From Collinsella sp. CAG:166 (GTDB lineage Bacteria; Actinomycetota; Coriobacteriia; Coriobacteriales; Coriobacteriaceae): a DNA stretch of 32,927 bases. Below are positions 15,009 through 23,312 of the stretch, piece after piece (position 1 is the stretch's first letter; every line of letters begins with the position of its first letter). The position numbers and the translations under genes are program-made. Below the pieces are notes generated by a model. That model was not told the origin of the DNA and ran no database searches. It saw only the letters and a list, made by a program, of their open reading frames with translations. The stretch covers positions 1 to 32,927 of the forward strand of contig FR878685.1 of the NCBI GenBank assembly GCA_000434535.1. Direction: 5' to 3'.

Positions 15009-16712
15009 TTAGCGAGCTGCGGACTCGAGCAGTGCCTTGACCTCGGCTGCGGTGTTGCAGGCGAGTGCCTTCTCGGCGAGCTCGTCGCACTCGGCCTTGG
15101 TCCACTGGCTGATGGTCTTGCGGGCGCGCAGGATCGACGGAGCGCTCATCGAGAACTCCTCCAGGCCCCAGCTGATCAGCAGCGGCTCGAGCAGCGGATC
15201 GGCAGCGGCCTCGCCGCACATACCGACCATGATGCCGGCCTTCACGCCGCTCTCGATGATGTTCTTGAGCGAGCGGAGCACGGCGGGATAGTACACCTGG
15301 TACAGGTTGGAAATGGTGTCGTTACCACGGTCGGCGCACATGGTGTAGCCGATCAGGTCGTTGGTGCCGATGGAGAAGAAGTCGGCGACCTCGGCCAAGC
15401 GGTCAGCGAGCAGCGAGGCGGCAGGCGTCTCGACCATGATGCCGACCTCGATGTTCTCGTTAAACTTGCGGCCCTCTTCGGTCAGCTCGGCCTTGCACTG
15501 CTCGACGAGCTCCTTGACGGCCACGACCTCCTCGACACAGGTGACGAGCGGGATCATGATCTTGACGTCACCAAAGGCGCTGGCGCGCAGCAGGGCACGG
15601 AGCTGGACCTTGTACTGGTCAGGGTTGGCCAGGCAGTAACGCACGGCACGGAAGCCCATGAAGGGGTTATCTTCCTTGACCATGTGCAGATACGGAATCT
15701 CCTTGTCGCCGCCCACATCGAGCGTGCGGATGATGACCGGAGCGCCCTTAAGCGCACTGGCGACCTTACGGTAGGCGTTGAACTGCTCCTCCTCGGAAGG
15801 AAGCTCAGCGGAGTCCATGAACAGGAACTCGGAGCGGAACAGGCCAATGGCCTCGGCATCGTGATCGAGCGCGTTGGGCACGTCATCGGGGTTGCCGATG
15901 TTGCAGGCGATGATCTTCTTGATGCCGTCGGCAGTCTCGGACGGCTTGCCGCGGAAGGCCTCGAGGGCTGCCTTCTCGGCAGCGAAGGCCTCGGCCTTGG
16001 CGGTGTAAGCAGCGAGCGTCTCCTCGTCGGGATCGGCCTCAACGATACCCTTGCCACCGTCGACGACAACGGTCATACCGTTGCGCAGCGCGGTGCAGCT
16101 GTTGGAAACCGAAAGGACAGCCGGGATCTCAAGGGCGCGCGCAATGATCGCGGAGTGCGACGTGCGGCCACCGGTCTCGGTGACGATACCGGCAACGTGG
16201 GCCTTATCGATCGTGGCGGTCATGGACGGCGTGAGGTCGTGCACGACAACGACAGTATTCTCGGGCAGGACGGAGAGGTCGACGACCTCCTTGCCCAGCA
16301 GCTCGGCCAGAATACCGGTGCGGATGTCGGCGATGTCGGCCGCGCGCAGACGAAACATCTCGTCGTCCATGGACAGGAACATGTTCTCGAACATGGTCGA
16401 GGTGTCCATGAGCGCCTGCTCGGCGCAGGTACCGCCGTCAATGGCGGCGTTGATGGCGTCAGTCATGCCCGGGTCCTGAGCCAGGACAATGTGTCCGCTC
16501 ATGATCTCGGCCTCGGCCTCGCCCACCGTCTCCTTCATATGGTCGGCCTGAGCCTGGGTCTTCTCGCAGAAGACCGAAAGAGCGGACTGATAGCGCTCCT
16601 TCTCTGCTGCCGAATCAGCAACCTCGTGCGGCTCAAACGTCAAGTCGGGATCGACGGCGACCATGACGGTGCCGATACCGATGCCCTCGGAAGCGTTGAC
16701 TCCCTGATACAT
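15009..16712 (-). CDS. ptsI: PTS enzyme I (phosphoenolpyruvate-protein phosphotransferase)
   Basis: Enzyme I takes the phosphoryl group from phosphoenolpyruvate and passes it to HPr. The 567-residue product has the usual length. The phosphohistidine block TETGGRTSHSAIIARALEIP places the active His at 186. The C-terminal PEP-binding barrel shows GLFRSEFLFMD, ALLRASAFGDVKIMIPLV, VGIMVETPAA, FFSIGTNDLIGYT and the cysteine loop MCGEAAAD. Two Met codons lie close together; I chose the ATG at 16712, which leaves 6-7 bases after GAGAGAGG, over the one at 16718. It follows ptsH with a hairpin between them. Confidence 0.95.
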   Translation of the reverse strand: MYQGVNASEGIGIGTVMVAVDPDLTFEPHEVADSAAEKERYQSALSVFCEKTQAQADHMKETVGEAEAEIMSGHIVLAQDPGMTDAINAAIDGGTCAEQALMDTSTMFENMFLSMDDEMFRLRAADIADIRTGILAELLGKEVVDLSVLPENTVVVVHDLTPSMTATIDKAHVAGIVTETGGRTSHSAIIARALEIPAVLSVSNSCTALRNGMTVVVDGGKGIVEADPDEETLAAYTAKAEAFAAEKAALEAFRGKPSETADGIKKIIACNIGNPDDVPNALDHDAEAIGLFRSEFLFMDSAELPSEEEQFNAYRKVASALKGAPVIIRTLDVGGDKEIPYLHMVKEDNPFMGFRAVRYCLANPDQYKVQLRALLRASAFGDVKIMIPLVTCVEEVVAVKELVEQCKAELTEEGRKFNENIEVGIMVETPAASLLADRLAEVADFFSIGTNDLIGYTMCADRGNDTISNLYQVYYPAVLRSLKNIIESGVKAGIMVGMCGEAAADPLLEPLLISWGLEEFSMSAPSILRARKTISQWTKAECDELAEKALACNTAAEVKALLESAAR

Positions 16713-16763
16713 TCCCATTCCTCTCTCCGTGTCATGTGATAAAGCGTTTTGCCATATCCATGA

Positions 16764-16800
16764 CAAAAGAGCGCAGCTACCTTACAACAGGTCACTGCGC
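16764..16800 (-). terminator. Weak terminator between ptsH and ptsI
   Basis: On the minus strand GCGCAG/CTGCGC with inner ACCT/AGGT forms a stem-loop followed by TCTTTTG. The U-tract is interrupted, so it probably ends only part of the transcripts, giving more HPr than enzyme I, a common arrangement in PTS operons. Confidence 0.7.
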
Positions 16801-16845
16801 CCCCAAATATGAACTTAGTTGTTCAACATGCGACCCGTTTGAGTT

Positions 16846-17109
16846 CTACTCGCCAAGACCGCTCTTGATGAGCTCGATGGCGGCAGCCAGAGCCTCGGCC
16901 TCGTCAGCGCCGTCGCACTTTACCTCGACCTCGGTGCCGCAGGGGATACCAGCAGCCATGAGGGCCATCGGGGACTTGCCGTTGACCTCCTTCTCGGGGG
17001 TAACGACCGTCACGTCACAGGCGTACTTGCCCATGGTGGAGGCAAACAGACCAGCCGGACGCATGTGCAGACCCTGAGGATTAACGAGGGTAGCCTTCTC
17101 AGAAACCAT
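16846..17109 (-). CDS. ptsH: Phosphocarrier protein HPr
   Basis: HPr relays phosphate from enzyme I to sugar-specific EII proteins. The 87-residue product has the active block NPQGLHMRPAG with His15. The regulatory-serine region is VNGKSPMALMAAG, with Ser46 at the position phosphorylated by HPr kinase in Gram-positive bacteria; no kinase gene is visible here. The ATG at 17109 has AAGGAG nine bases upstream. It lies at the head of ptsH-ptsI-fruK and about 525 bases downstream of fruA, separated by a terminator and two palindromes. Confidence 0.95.
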   Translation of the reverse strand: MVSEKATLVNPQGLHMRPAGLFASTMGKYACDVTVVTPEKEVNGKSPMALMAAGIPCGTEVEVKCDGADEAEALAAAIELIKSGLGE

Positions 17110-17246
17110 AATTGACTCCTTTTTGTGTTTAACCCCTGTCAAGCATGTGGCAGGAGTCAGATTCACGACGTTGTTTATATTAACTCACATCAAACGGTTT
17201 TTCATTGTGTTTCACACGAATTGTTGGACAGATGTCGTATCCCTGC

Positions 17247-17375
17247 GCTCGCCCGCCGGGCGGGACGGTTAAGTTTGCTGCTCTACAGTCCTGCGCAAGA
17301 CGGAAAGCACATTAAGTGCTTTCCTTTGCGTGCGGAACTCGCGAAAAACTTAATCGCCCCGCCCGGCAGGCGAGC
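17247..17375. repeat. Long imperfect palindrome with nested hairpins (129 bp)
   Basis: Outer arms of 30 bases (17247-17276 and 17346-17375, beginning GCTCGCCCGCCGGGCGGG and ending near CGGCAGGCGAGC) match with 3 differences, all transitions. Inside is a perfect 9-bp stem GGAAAGCAC/GTGCTTTCC with loop ATTAA, flanked by further pairing (GCGCAA/TTGCGT). The whole could fold into one extended hairpin about 130 nt long. No gene or T-run goes with it. It may be a miniature mobile element or a structured RNA. Confidence 0.7.
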
Positions 17376-17472
17376 TGCGGAAACTCGGTCGGTCCAGAGC
17401 AATATCGGCGGAACGGAATTCTGGCTGAGGATCTGTTCGCGACAAAGACTCAATGGGCAGTTCCCTCTATGT

Positions 17473-17557
17473 CCTTCTGTAAGTTGCGGTGAAATAGGGA
17501 CTGATTTTGCGGTTGAAACGTTTAAACAGTCCCTATTTCACCGCAACTTACAGAAGG
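17473..17557. repeat. Perfect 31-bp inverted repeat with 23-bp spacer
   Basis: Arms 17473-17503 (starting CCTTCTGTAAGTTGCGG) and 17527-17557 are exact reverse complements over 31 bases. The spacer is A/T-rich at both ends. It lies immediately beside the fruA terminator. A perfect arm this long suggests recent insertion or selection for structure, for example a palindromic miniature element. No ORF with a recognisable product is present in the 17166-17634 gap. Confidence 0.85.
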
Positions 17558-17562
17558 GAATG

Positions 17563-17599
17563 AAAAAAGGCGGGGGCTCCGGGTGGAGTCCTCGCCTTT
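17563..17599 (-). terminator. Intrinsic terminator of fruA
   Basis: On the minus strand AAGGCGAGGACTCC-ACCC-GGAGCCCCCGCCTT forms a GC-rich stem with small mismatches, followed by TTTTTTC. It is 36 bases past the fruA stop. Confidence 0.88.
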
Positions 17600-17634
17600 G
17601 TTACAGGGGGCGATGTTATTCGCGTACCGTGGAA

Positions 17635-19644
17635 TTAGACCAGGCGGGCGTTGATCGTCTTGGCGATCTTGGCGGCGTCGGTGGAACCCTTGACGGTGGC
17701 ACGGAAGTCCTCGTCCATGAGCGCCTCGGCGACCTTGGACAGGATCTTGAGGTGCGTGGTACCGGCCTGGGCACCGGGGATGAGCAGGGCGATAGCCACG
17801 TTGACGGGAGCGCCGTCCATGGTGTCCCAACCGGTCACGCCGGACTCGTCCTTGACGACGATGACGGCAGCCTCGGTAATGGCGTCGGACTTGGCATGCG
17901 GGATGGCAAAGCCCTCCATCATGCCCGTGGTGCCCTCGGCCTCGCGGGCCAGGAAGGCGTTCATCACGGCGTCGGCGTCGCTGGCGATACCGGCCTTGAC
18001 GGCCTGGTTGGAAACGAAGCTCAGGGCCTCGTCACGAGAAGCGAAGTCCTCGGCGACAAAGACATTCTCGACCTTCACGAAGTCGGAAGCCTCGGCCTTG
18101 GGAGCCTCGACGGCAGCGGCCTTGGGGGCTTCAACCGGCTTGGCGGGAGCGGCAGGAGCGGCCTTCTGGTTCTTCTCGAAGTCATACTTCTTGAAGGCCA
18201 CGAACAGGATGCCACCGACCACAGCGCCGATGAGGATCGCGAGGACCCACAGCGGACCGTTCTCAACAACGGGCAGGACCAGGAAGCCACCGTGAGGCGC
18301 CGGATCGTGAACGTTGAACATAATGGTCAGGATCGAAGCGATAGAGGAACCGAGCATCATGATGGGCATGACGGGCCAGATGTTCTTGGTCATGAACGGA
18401 ATGGCGCCCTCGGTGATGTGGGTGCAACCAAGGATGAGGTTGACGACACCGGCGTCGTGATCCTCCTGGCTGAAGTACTTCTTACCGACAACGACGGCAA
18501 AGGTGGTGATCAGCGGCGGAACGATGCAGGCGGCGGAGACGGCAGCCATGAAGTTGGTGCCGAAGTTATAGGTATCGGTGCCAACACCGGCGGCCAGAGC
18601 CTCGGTGAGCATAGCGGTACCGGTGACGTAAGCAGCCTTGTTGACCGGGCCGCCCATGTCAAAGGCGCACATGCAGCCAATGGCAAGACCCAGGACAACG
18701 GCGCCAGAGGCGGACAGGCCCTTGAGGAAGTCCATCATGGCGGTGTTGATGGCAGCCATGGGGCCGGAAATGCCGAGCATGACCAGGCCGACGATAGCCG
18801 TCGAGAACAGCGGGTACAGGAAGATAGCCTTGAGGCCGTCCAAGTTCTTGGGCAGACCGGCAAAGACCTTCTCGAGCAGCAGGATGACATAACCGGCGAG
18901 GAAGCCGCCAACGATGCCGCCCAGGAAGCCGAAGCCCACGCCGGCGCCACCGGCGTCGATCATGCCGGTCTCGGCGTTAACGGGCAGGCCCTGGATGGCG
19001 ATCATACCGGCAACAAAGCCGGGGACGAGCGCCGGGCGCTTGCCGATGGATTCGGCAATGTAGGCGGAAAGCACCGGAACCATAAGGTTCATGGCGATGC
19101 CGCCGATGATCTTGAGCATCGCAGCAAAGCTGTTGTAGTCAGACGCCGTCGAATCGAAGGACGTAATGCCCCACAGGAACGAAACGGCGGTCAGGACACC
19201 ACCGGCAACGACGAAGACCAGCATATGGCTGACGCCGTTCATGAGGTGCTTATAGATGACGTGGCCGATGGACTCCTTCTCCTCGACTTCGTCCTCGACA
19301 TCGGCAGCGGCTGCAACCGTGCTGTCGCCCTTAGCGGCGAGCGCGCGGTCAATCAGCTTACCGGCGGCCTCAACGGACAGGGCCTTGGAAACACCAACGG
19401 AAACCATGGGCTTGCCGGCGAAACGCTCAGCCTGGACATCCTTATCGGCTGCGACGACAACGGCCTTGGCACCAGCGATCTCGCTCTTGGTGAGCTCGTT
19501 CTCGACACCGACCTGGCCATGAGTCTCGACCTTAATGGTCAGACCGCGCTCGGCAGCTGCCTTCTCCAGCGCTTCCTTCGCCATGAAGGTGTGCGCAATG
19601 CCGGTCGGGCAACCGGTGGCGGCGATGATGTCAAACTTAGCCAT
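17635..19644 (-). CDS. fruA: Fructose-specific PTS transporter, EIIB-EIIC-EIIA fusion
   Basis: This permease takes up fructose and phosphorylates it to fructose-1-phosphate. The 669-residue product has EIIB first (residues 1-100, phosphocysteine in AATGCPTGIAHTFMA, Cys12). A linker and the EIIC membrane domain follow (about 130-480), with GVLTAVSFLWG, KRPALVPGFVAGMIA, GFLGGIVGGFLAGY, MGGPVNKAA and HITEGAIPF. After an Ala/Pro/Lys-rich linker (about 490-525) comes EIIA with the phosphohistidine block GFAIPHAKSDAI (His near 583). The B-C-A order differs from the more common A-B-C order of one-piece fructose permeases. The ATG at 19644 has a GGAGGGACAC site; the 24-residue extension is rejected. 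Divergent rpiR is the likely regulator. Confidence 0.95.
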   Translation of the reverse strand: MAKFDIIAATGCPTGIAHTFMAKEALEKAAAERGLTIKVETHGQVGVENELTKSEIAGAKAVVVAADKDVQAERFAGKPMVSVGVSKALSVEAAGKLIDRALAAKGDSTVAAAADVEDEVEEKESIGHVIYKHLMNGVSHMLVFVVAGGVLTAVSFLWGITSFDSTASDYNSFAAMLKIIGGIAMNLMVPVLSAYIAESIGKRPALVPGFVAGMIAIQGLPVNAETGMIDAGGAGVGFGFLGGIVGGFLAGYVILLLEKVFAGLPKNLDGLKAIFLYPLFSTAIVGLVMLGISGPMAAINTAMMDFLKGLSASGAVVLGLAIGCMCAFDMGGPVNKAAYVTGTAMLTEALAAGVGTDTYNFGTNFMAAVSAACIVPPLITTFAVVVGKKYFSQEDHDAGVVNLILGCTHITEGAIPFMTKNIWPVMPIMMLGSSIASILTIMFNVHDPAPHGGFLVLPVVENGPLWVLAILIGAVVGGILFVAFKKYDFEKNQKAAPAAPAKPVEAPKAAAVEAPKAEASDFVKVENVFVAEDFASRDEALSFVSNQAVKAGIASDADAVMNAFLAREAEGTTGMMEGFAIPHAKSDAITEAAVIVVKDESGVTGWDTMDGAPVNVAIALLIPGAQAGTTHLKILSKVAEALMDEDFRATVKGSTDAAKIAKTINARLV

Positions 19645-19769
19645 GTGTCCCTCCTTCTTGAGTACAGCGCCCGCGGGCGCTCCCCTACACGCGCTTCGAT
19701 GCGCGTTTTTCCACAACTGAAAGATACCAACCTACCGTCCGCGTGAGAAGAGACAAGGTGCAATTCTCC

Positions 19770-19809
19770 GGTGAAAGGTTCTTTCATAACCGTAAACGGT
19801 AGGTGAAAG
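19770..19809. promoter_or_regulatory. Candidate RpiR operator region between fruA and rpiR
   Basis: GGTGAAAG occurs twice in direct orientation (19770-19777 and 19802-19809), 32 bases apart, close to three helical turns. The first is part of a palindrome TGAAAG-GTT-CTTTCA (19772-19786). ACCGT-AA-ACGGT (19789-19800) lies between them. This symmetry, at a divergent promoter of a sugar transporter and an RpiR gene, fits a regulator site. Binding is inferred. The rest of the 272-base gap shows TATACT at about 19863-19868 as a possible -10 for rpiR. Confidence 0.5.
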
Positions 19810-19916
19810 TTTACCATCAACACTTGAAACGGCAAGGTGTATCTTGTAATTGGAAATGCCCGTATACTATGGCATTGCAAATCAAATTAGATTTTCATGC
19901 CAACCAGGAGCCATCC

Positions 19917-20774
19917 ATGACCGATAGTAGCAAGAGCGCACTTTCCCTCATAAGCACCCATCAGGGATACAGCGAGTCCGAGCAGCGCATTGTCGACTAT
20001 ATATTGGAGCACCAGTCCGAGGCGCCGCGCCTCACGGCCGCTCAGCTCTCACGCGCCGCCACCACGTCCGAGGCGACCGTTTCGCGCTTCTGCCGCAAGC
20101 TTGGCTTTGGCAGCTTCCGCAGCTTTCAGTTTTCGTTGGCGAGGGATTTGGAAAGCCAGCGCAACGAGGGCCTGACTGACGAGGTCTCGCTCGACAATAT
20201 GGAGCAGAGCCTCAAGAACATCTTGGCTGCCAAGGTGAGCGAGCTTAATGCGACCATCGACGGAATCGACCACGATACGCTGGCGGCTGTTGTGCATGCC
20301 CTTAAGCATGCAGGGGTTATTGAGTTTGCAGCTGTGGGCAATACGAACGCGGTCGCGCTCGATGCGACGTTTAAGTTTTCGCAGCTGGGCCTGCGCTGCA
20401 TGGCGAGCACCATTAGCGAGACATCAATCGGCTTTGCGCTCACGTTACGCCCGGGTGACGTCATCGTGCTAATCTCAAACTCCGGCAAATCGCGCCGACT
20501 GAATCGCATGGCAAAAGCGGCTCGCAACTGCGGCGCAACCGTAGTCGTCATCAGCAGCGACAGCAAATCCCCGCTCGCACGTCTGGCAGACTACACTTTT
20601 AATACCGTCAACCACGAAGCGCTGCTGACGACAGGCGACTTTGCGTTCTCTAAGATCAGCGCCACGATGATCATCGAAGTAATCTACAACTTCCTGCTGC
20701 CCGAGATTGAAGACGCTCGCGAGCATATCAGCTACTACGAGGAGCTCATCCAGCCGGATAAGGTTGTGGAGTAA
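19917..20774 (+). CDS. RpiR/MurR-family sugar-phosphate-responsive regulator
   Basis: A 285-residue regulator. Residues 1-80 form the RpiR helix-turn-helix (YSESEQRIVDYILEH, LSRAATTSEATVSRFCRKLGF). Residues about 120-265 form a SIS sugar-phosphate-binding domain, with AAVGNTNAVALDATFKF, RPGDVIVLISNSGKSRR and ATVVVISSDSKSPLARLADY. Such proteins sense phosphosugars; fructose-1-phosphate or a relative is plausible given divergent fruA. The ATG at 19917 has CAGGAG upstream; the longer frame to 19803 runs into the operator region. It ends 8 bases before a palindrome that separates it from convergent recN. Confidence 0.9.
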   Translation: MTDSSKSALSLISTHQGYSESEQRIVDYILEHQSEAPRLTAAQLSRAATTSEATVSRFCRKLGFGSFRSFQFSLARDLESQRNEGLTDEVSLDNMEQSLKNILAAKVSELNATIDGIDHDTLAAVVHALKHAGVIEFAAVGNTNAVALDATFKFSQLGLRCMASTISETSIGFALTLRPGDVIVLISNSGKSRRLNRMAKAARNCGATVVVISSDSKSPLARLADYTFNTVNHEALLTTGDFAFSKISATMIIEVIYNFLLPEIEDAREHISYYEELIQPDKVVE

Positions 20775-20782
20775 AAAGCGTA

Positions 20783-20815
20783 GTGGGACAAAAAATTCAG
20801 TCTATTTTGTCCCAC
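20783..20815. repeat. Perfect palindrome between convergent rpiR and recN
   Basis: GTGGGACAAAA (20783-20793) and TTTTGTCCCAC (20805-20815) are perfect 11-bp arms around an 11-base spacer. It fills the gap between two converging genes. The T-run lies inside the stem, so it is not a textbook intrinsic terminator, though it may stop transcription from both sides. Confidence 0.75.
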
Positions 20816-20833
20816 CAACACCGGTGATACAAC

Positions 20834-22462
20834 CTAGCCTCGAGCTTCTTCAAGCATCTGCTTGGCGTGGGCCAAGCTCGCCTCGGACTGATCGCCGCTC
20901 AACATGCGGGCGATCTCGGCGGTACGCGCTTCGCCGGTCACCTCGTCCAAATGCGTCTGGGGAACATCGCCCGGTTCCTTGCTGACGACATAATGCTTGT
21001 CAGCCATGACGGCGACCTGCGCCAAGTGGGTTACGACAATCACCTGATGCGTAGCGGCGAGATCTGCCAGCACGCCCGCAAGCGCACGCGCCGTGGAGCC
21101 ACCGACACCAGCATCGACCTCGTCAAACACCAGCGTATCAACACCGTCCGCGTTACCGAGGACAACCTTACTTGCCAGCATGACGCGACTGAGCTCGCCG
21201 CCCGACGCAATTCGACGCAGGGGACGCGGCGTCAAACCAGCACCGCTGCGGTATAGCAGCTCGTAGCTCGAAGGACCAACGGGCGTCCACTCAGCACGGG
21301 GAAGATCGCGCGACTCCCAGACGAGCTCGGCGCCGCCCATCTCCAGGCGAGCCATCTGGCGGCCAACCTCGTGACAGAAGCGCGGGGCCGCCGTATTGCG
21401 AGCGCGCTTAAGCGCCTTGGCGGCAGCAAACAGTTCGCGCTCCGCCGCGCCAAGCGCTTCACGCGCCTTTTTGATCTGTTCATCGCCATCATCGACCAAG
21501 GACAGCAGTTCTTGCGAGCGATCGCGCATGGCAAAAACATCGTCCATGGTGGGACCCCACTGACGCAACAGACCCTTGAGGTCGGAATACCGCTCACGCA
21601 TGCGAGCGAGCTCGCGCGGGTCGAAGGCGACGGCATCGCGATAGGTACGAAGCTCGTTCGCGCAATCCTCAAGGGAGATACAGGCATCCGAAAGTGCATC
21701 GGCAATGTCGCCCAGTTTGCGATCGACGGTAGCCATTCGGGAAAGCTCTGCCACAGCACTGTTCACGGCATCGAGCGCTCCCCCTTCAGAGGCAAGCGAT
21801 GCATGGGCATCGTTAGCGGTGGCAACCAGTACCTCGGCATGTTCGGAGCGCGGCAGCAGTTCCTCGAGTTCCTCATACTCGCCCGGCTTAGGGTCGACCT
21901 CGCCGATGCGCTCGAGGGCAAAGCGCGCCTCCTCGACGCGGCTCCCCTGCGCACGCGAGGCCTCTTCGACGCGACGGACCTCCATAGCGGCCGCGCGCGA
22001 GGCTTTAAAGCAAGCACGGTAGTGCTCGAGCGCCTCGAGCGCAGAGCGCCCCGCCCACGCATCGACCATCGCAACGTGATGCGCCGGATCGAGCAAGCGC
22101 TGGTGCTCGTGCTGGCCGCACAGATCCATCATCACGCCAACGCGCTCCGAAAGCTCGCGCACACTGGCAATGCGGCCGTCAATCTTCACGCGGCTGCGGC
22201 CCTCGGCAGAAAGACTGCGCTGTACGGTAAAGCCTTCCGTGTCGTGTGGACCGTCGAACAGCCGCGCCTCGACGCTGGCAAGCGCCTCACCCTCGCGCAC
22301 CGTCGACGAATCCGCGCGCTCGCCCAAGATGAGCTTAAGGGCGGAAAGCAGCGCGGTCTTGCCGGCGCCGGTCTCGCCGGTCAGGACAGTCAGGCCGGCA
22401 CTCGGCACCAGCGTCGCCTCGCGAATGAGTGCAATGTTGGAAACCTGCAGCTCATCGATCAT
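20834..22462 (-). CDS. recN: DNA repair protein RecN
   Basis: RecN is an SMC-like ATPase for double-strand break repair. The 542-residue product begins IDELQVSNIALI, with Walker A GETGAGKTAL (Thr where Ser is usual). A central coiled-coil-like region rich in Ala/Glu/Arg spans about 150-370. The ABC signature is IASGGELSRVMLA and Walker B is TLVFDEVDAGVGG, followed by QVIVVTHLAQVAVMADKHY. It is complete. Its start overlaps the nadK stop by 11 bases, a frequent nadK-recN arrangement in Gram-positive bacteria. It closes the tlyA-nadK-recN unit. Confidence 0.95.
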   Translation of the reverse strand: MIDELQVSNIALIREATLVPSAGLTVLTGETGAGKTALLSALKLILGERADSSTVREGEALASVEARLFDGPHDTEGFTVQRSLSAEGRSRVKIDGRIASVRELSERVGVMMDLCGQHEHQRLLDPAHHVAMVDAWAGRSALEALEHYRACFKASRAAAMEVRRVEEASRAQGSRVEEARFALERIGEVDPKPGEYEELEELLPRSEHAEVLVATANDAHASLASEGGALDAVNSAVAELSRMATVDRKLGDIADALSDACISLEDCANELRTYRDAVAFDPRELARMRERYSDLKGLLRQWGPTMDDVFAMRDRSQELLSLVDDGDEQIKKAREALGAAERELFAAAKALKRARNTAAPRFCHEVGRQMARLEMGGAELVWESRDLPRAEWTPVGPSSYELLYRSGAGLTPRPLRRIASGGELSRVMLASKVVLGNADGVDTLVFDEVDAGVGGSTARALAGVLADLAATHQVIVVTHLAQVAVMADKHYVVSKEPGDVPQTHLDEVTGEARTAEIARMLSGDQSEASLAHAKQMLEEARG

Positions 22463-23312
22463 GACGGACTCCGTAGAATACGCGGCTCACCGAGTTATAG
22501 AAGCTCTCGGGGCCGTAATCGAGAAGCAGCACATCTCCGGGCCCGCGGCGCACAGCCACGCTCTCAACGGTGCCATCGCAGGTAATAAACTGTCCATCGA
22601 TAGCGATCGCCGGAACGCTCGGACGGTCATCAGACATAAAGATCTCGACGACATCACTCGGCGAAGTCAGGAAGGCACGGGCCTGAATGGTGTGCGGCGC
22701 AATGGGTACGCAGACCATGCCCGTATAGTCGGGGCTCACGATGGGGCCACCCGCACTGAGCGCATACCCCGTAGAACCAGTCGCCGTGGACACGACCACG
22801 CCGTCGCCACGCAGTCGGTCGATATGGTGGCCCGACACCGTGATGTCGAACTCGACCATATCGGACAGCGGACCTCGAGTAAGCGCCATGTCGTTGAGGG
22901 CGAAGGTGCGCACGACATCCTTCGTACCGTCTTCGCGCACGGACACGATATCCGCGGCGATGGTGGCGCGACGGCTCACGTGCAGCTCGCCGGACAGGGC
23001 GTCGCTCACGACCTGCAGGATGTCGCGTTCCTCGGGGCTCGCAGCAGTTAAAAAGCCCAGGTGACCATAGGAAAGACCGAGGATAGGAATCTCGCGATGG
23101 TTGAGAATGCGGGCAGCGCGCAGCAGCGTACCGTCACCGCCGAGCGTAATGACCAGATCGGAGCCGTCAATATCAGGCGTGCCTTGAATCTTCGATCGCT
23201 GGTCGGCAGCCCATGCGACCTCATAGCCCTGACGCGTCAGCCAAAGCTCGAGCATCAGGCCGCTCTCGACCGCCTCTTGCTTGTAGTAATTGGGAACCAG
23301 AAAGACCTTCAT
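22452..23312 (-). CDS. nadK: NAD kinase
   Basis: NAD kinase makes NADP from NAD and ATP. The 286-residue product has the GGDGTLLRAAR motif, LGLSYGHLGFLT, the ALNDMALTRG block and the glycine-rich VSTATGSTGYALSAGGPIV. The ATG at 23312 overlaps the tlyA stop as ATGA. Order tlyA-nadK-recN is conserved in many Actinobacteria and Firmicutes. Confidence 0.95.
   Translation of the reverse strand: MKVFLVPNYYKQEAVESGLMLELWLTRQGYEVAWAADQRSKIQGTPDIDGSDLVITLGGDGTLLRAARILNHREIPILGLSYGHLGFLTAASPEERDILQVVSDALSGELHVSRRATIAADIVSVREDGTKDVVRTFALNDMALTRGPLSDMVEFDITVSGHHIDRLRGDGVVVSTATGSTGYALSAGGPIVSPDYTGMVCVPIAPHTIQARAFLTSPSDVVEIFMSDDRPSVPAIAIDGQFITCDGTVESVAVRRGPGDVLLLDYGPESFYNSVSRVFYGVRHDR

Noticed and set aside
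14955..16739. Plus-strand open frame of 594 codons opposite ptsI
   Set aside because: It mirrors the enzyme I codons; the Asp/Gly/Leu/Val-rich product has no family motifs and no ribosome binding site.
17247..17557. CRISPR-like array between fruA and ptsH
   Set aside because: The repeats are inverted pairs of two different sequences, not regularly spaced direct repeats.
17125..19746. Plus-strand open frame of 873 codons opposite fruA
   Set aside because: It is antisense to a clear EIIBCA protein, with a low-complexity composition typical of a shadow frame in G+C-rich DNA and no recognisable domain.
20783..20815. Ordinary intrinsic terminator of rpiR
   Set aside because: The T-run is part of the stem and no U-tract follows on either strand.
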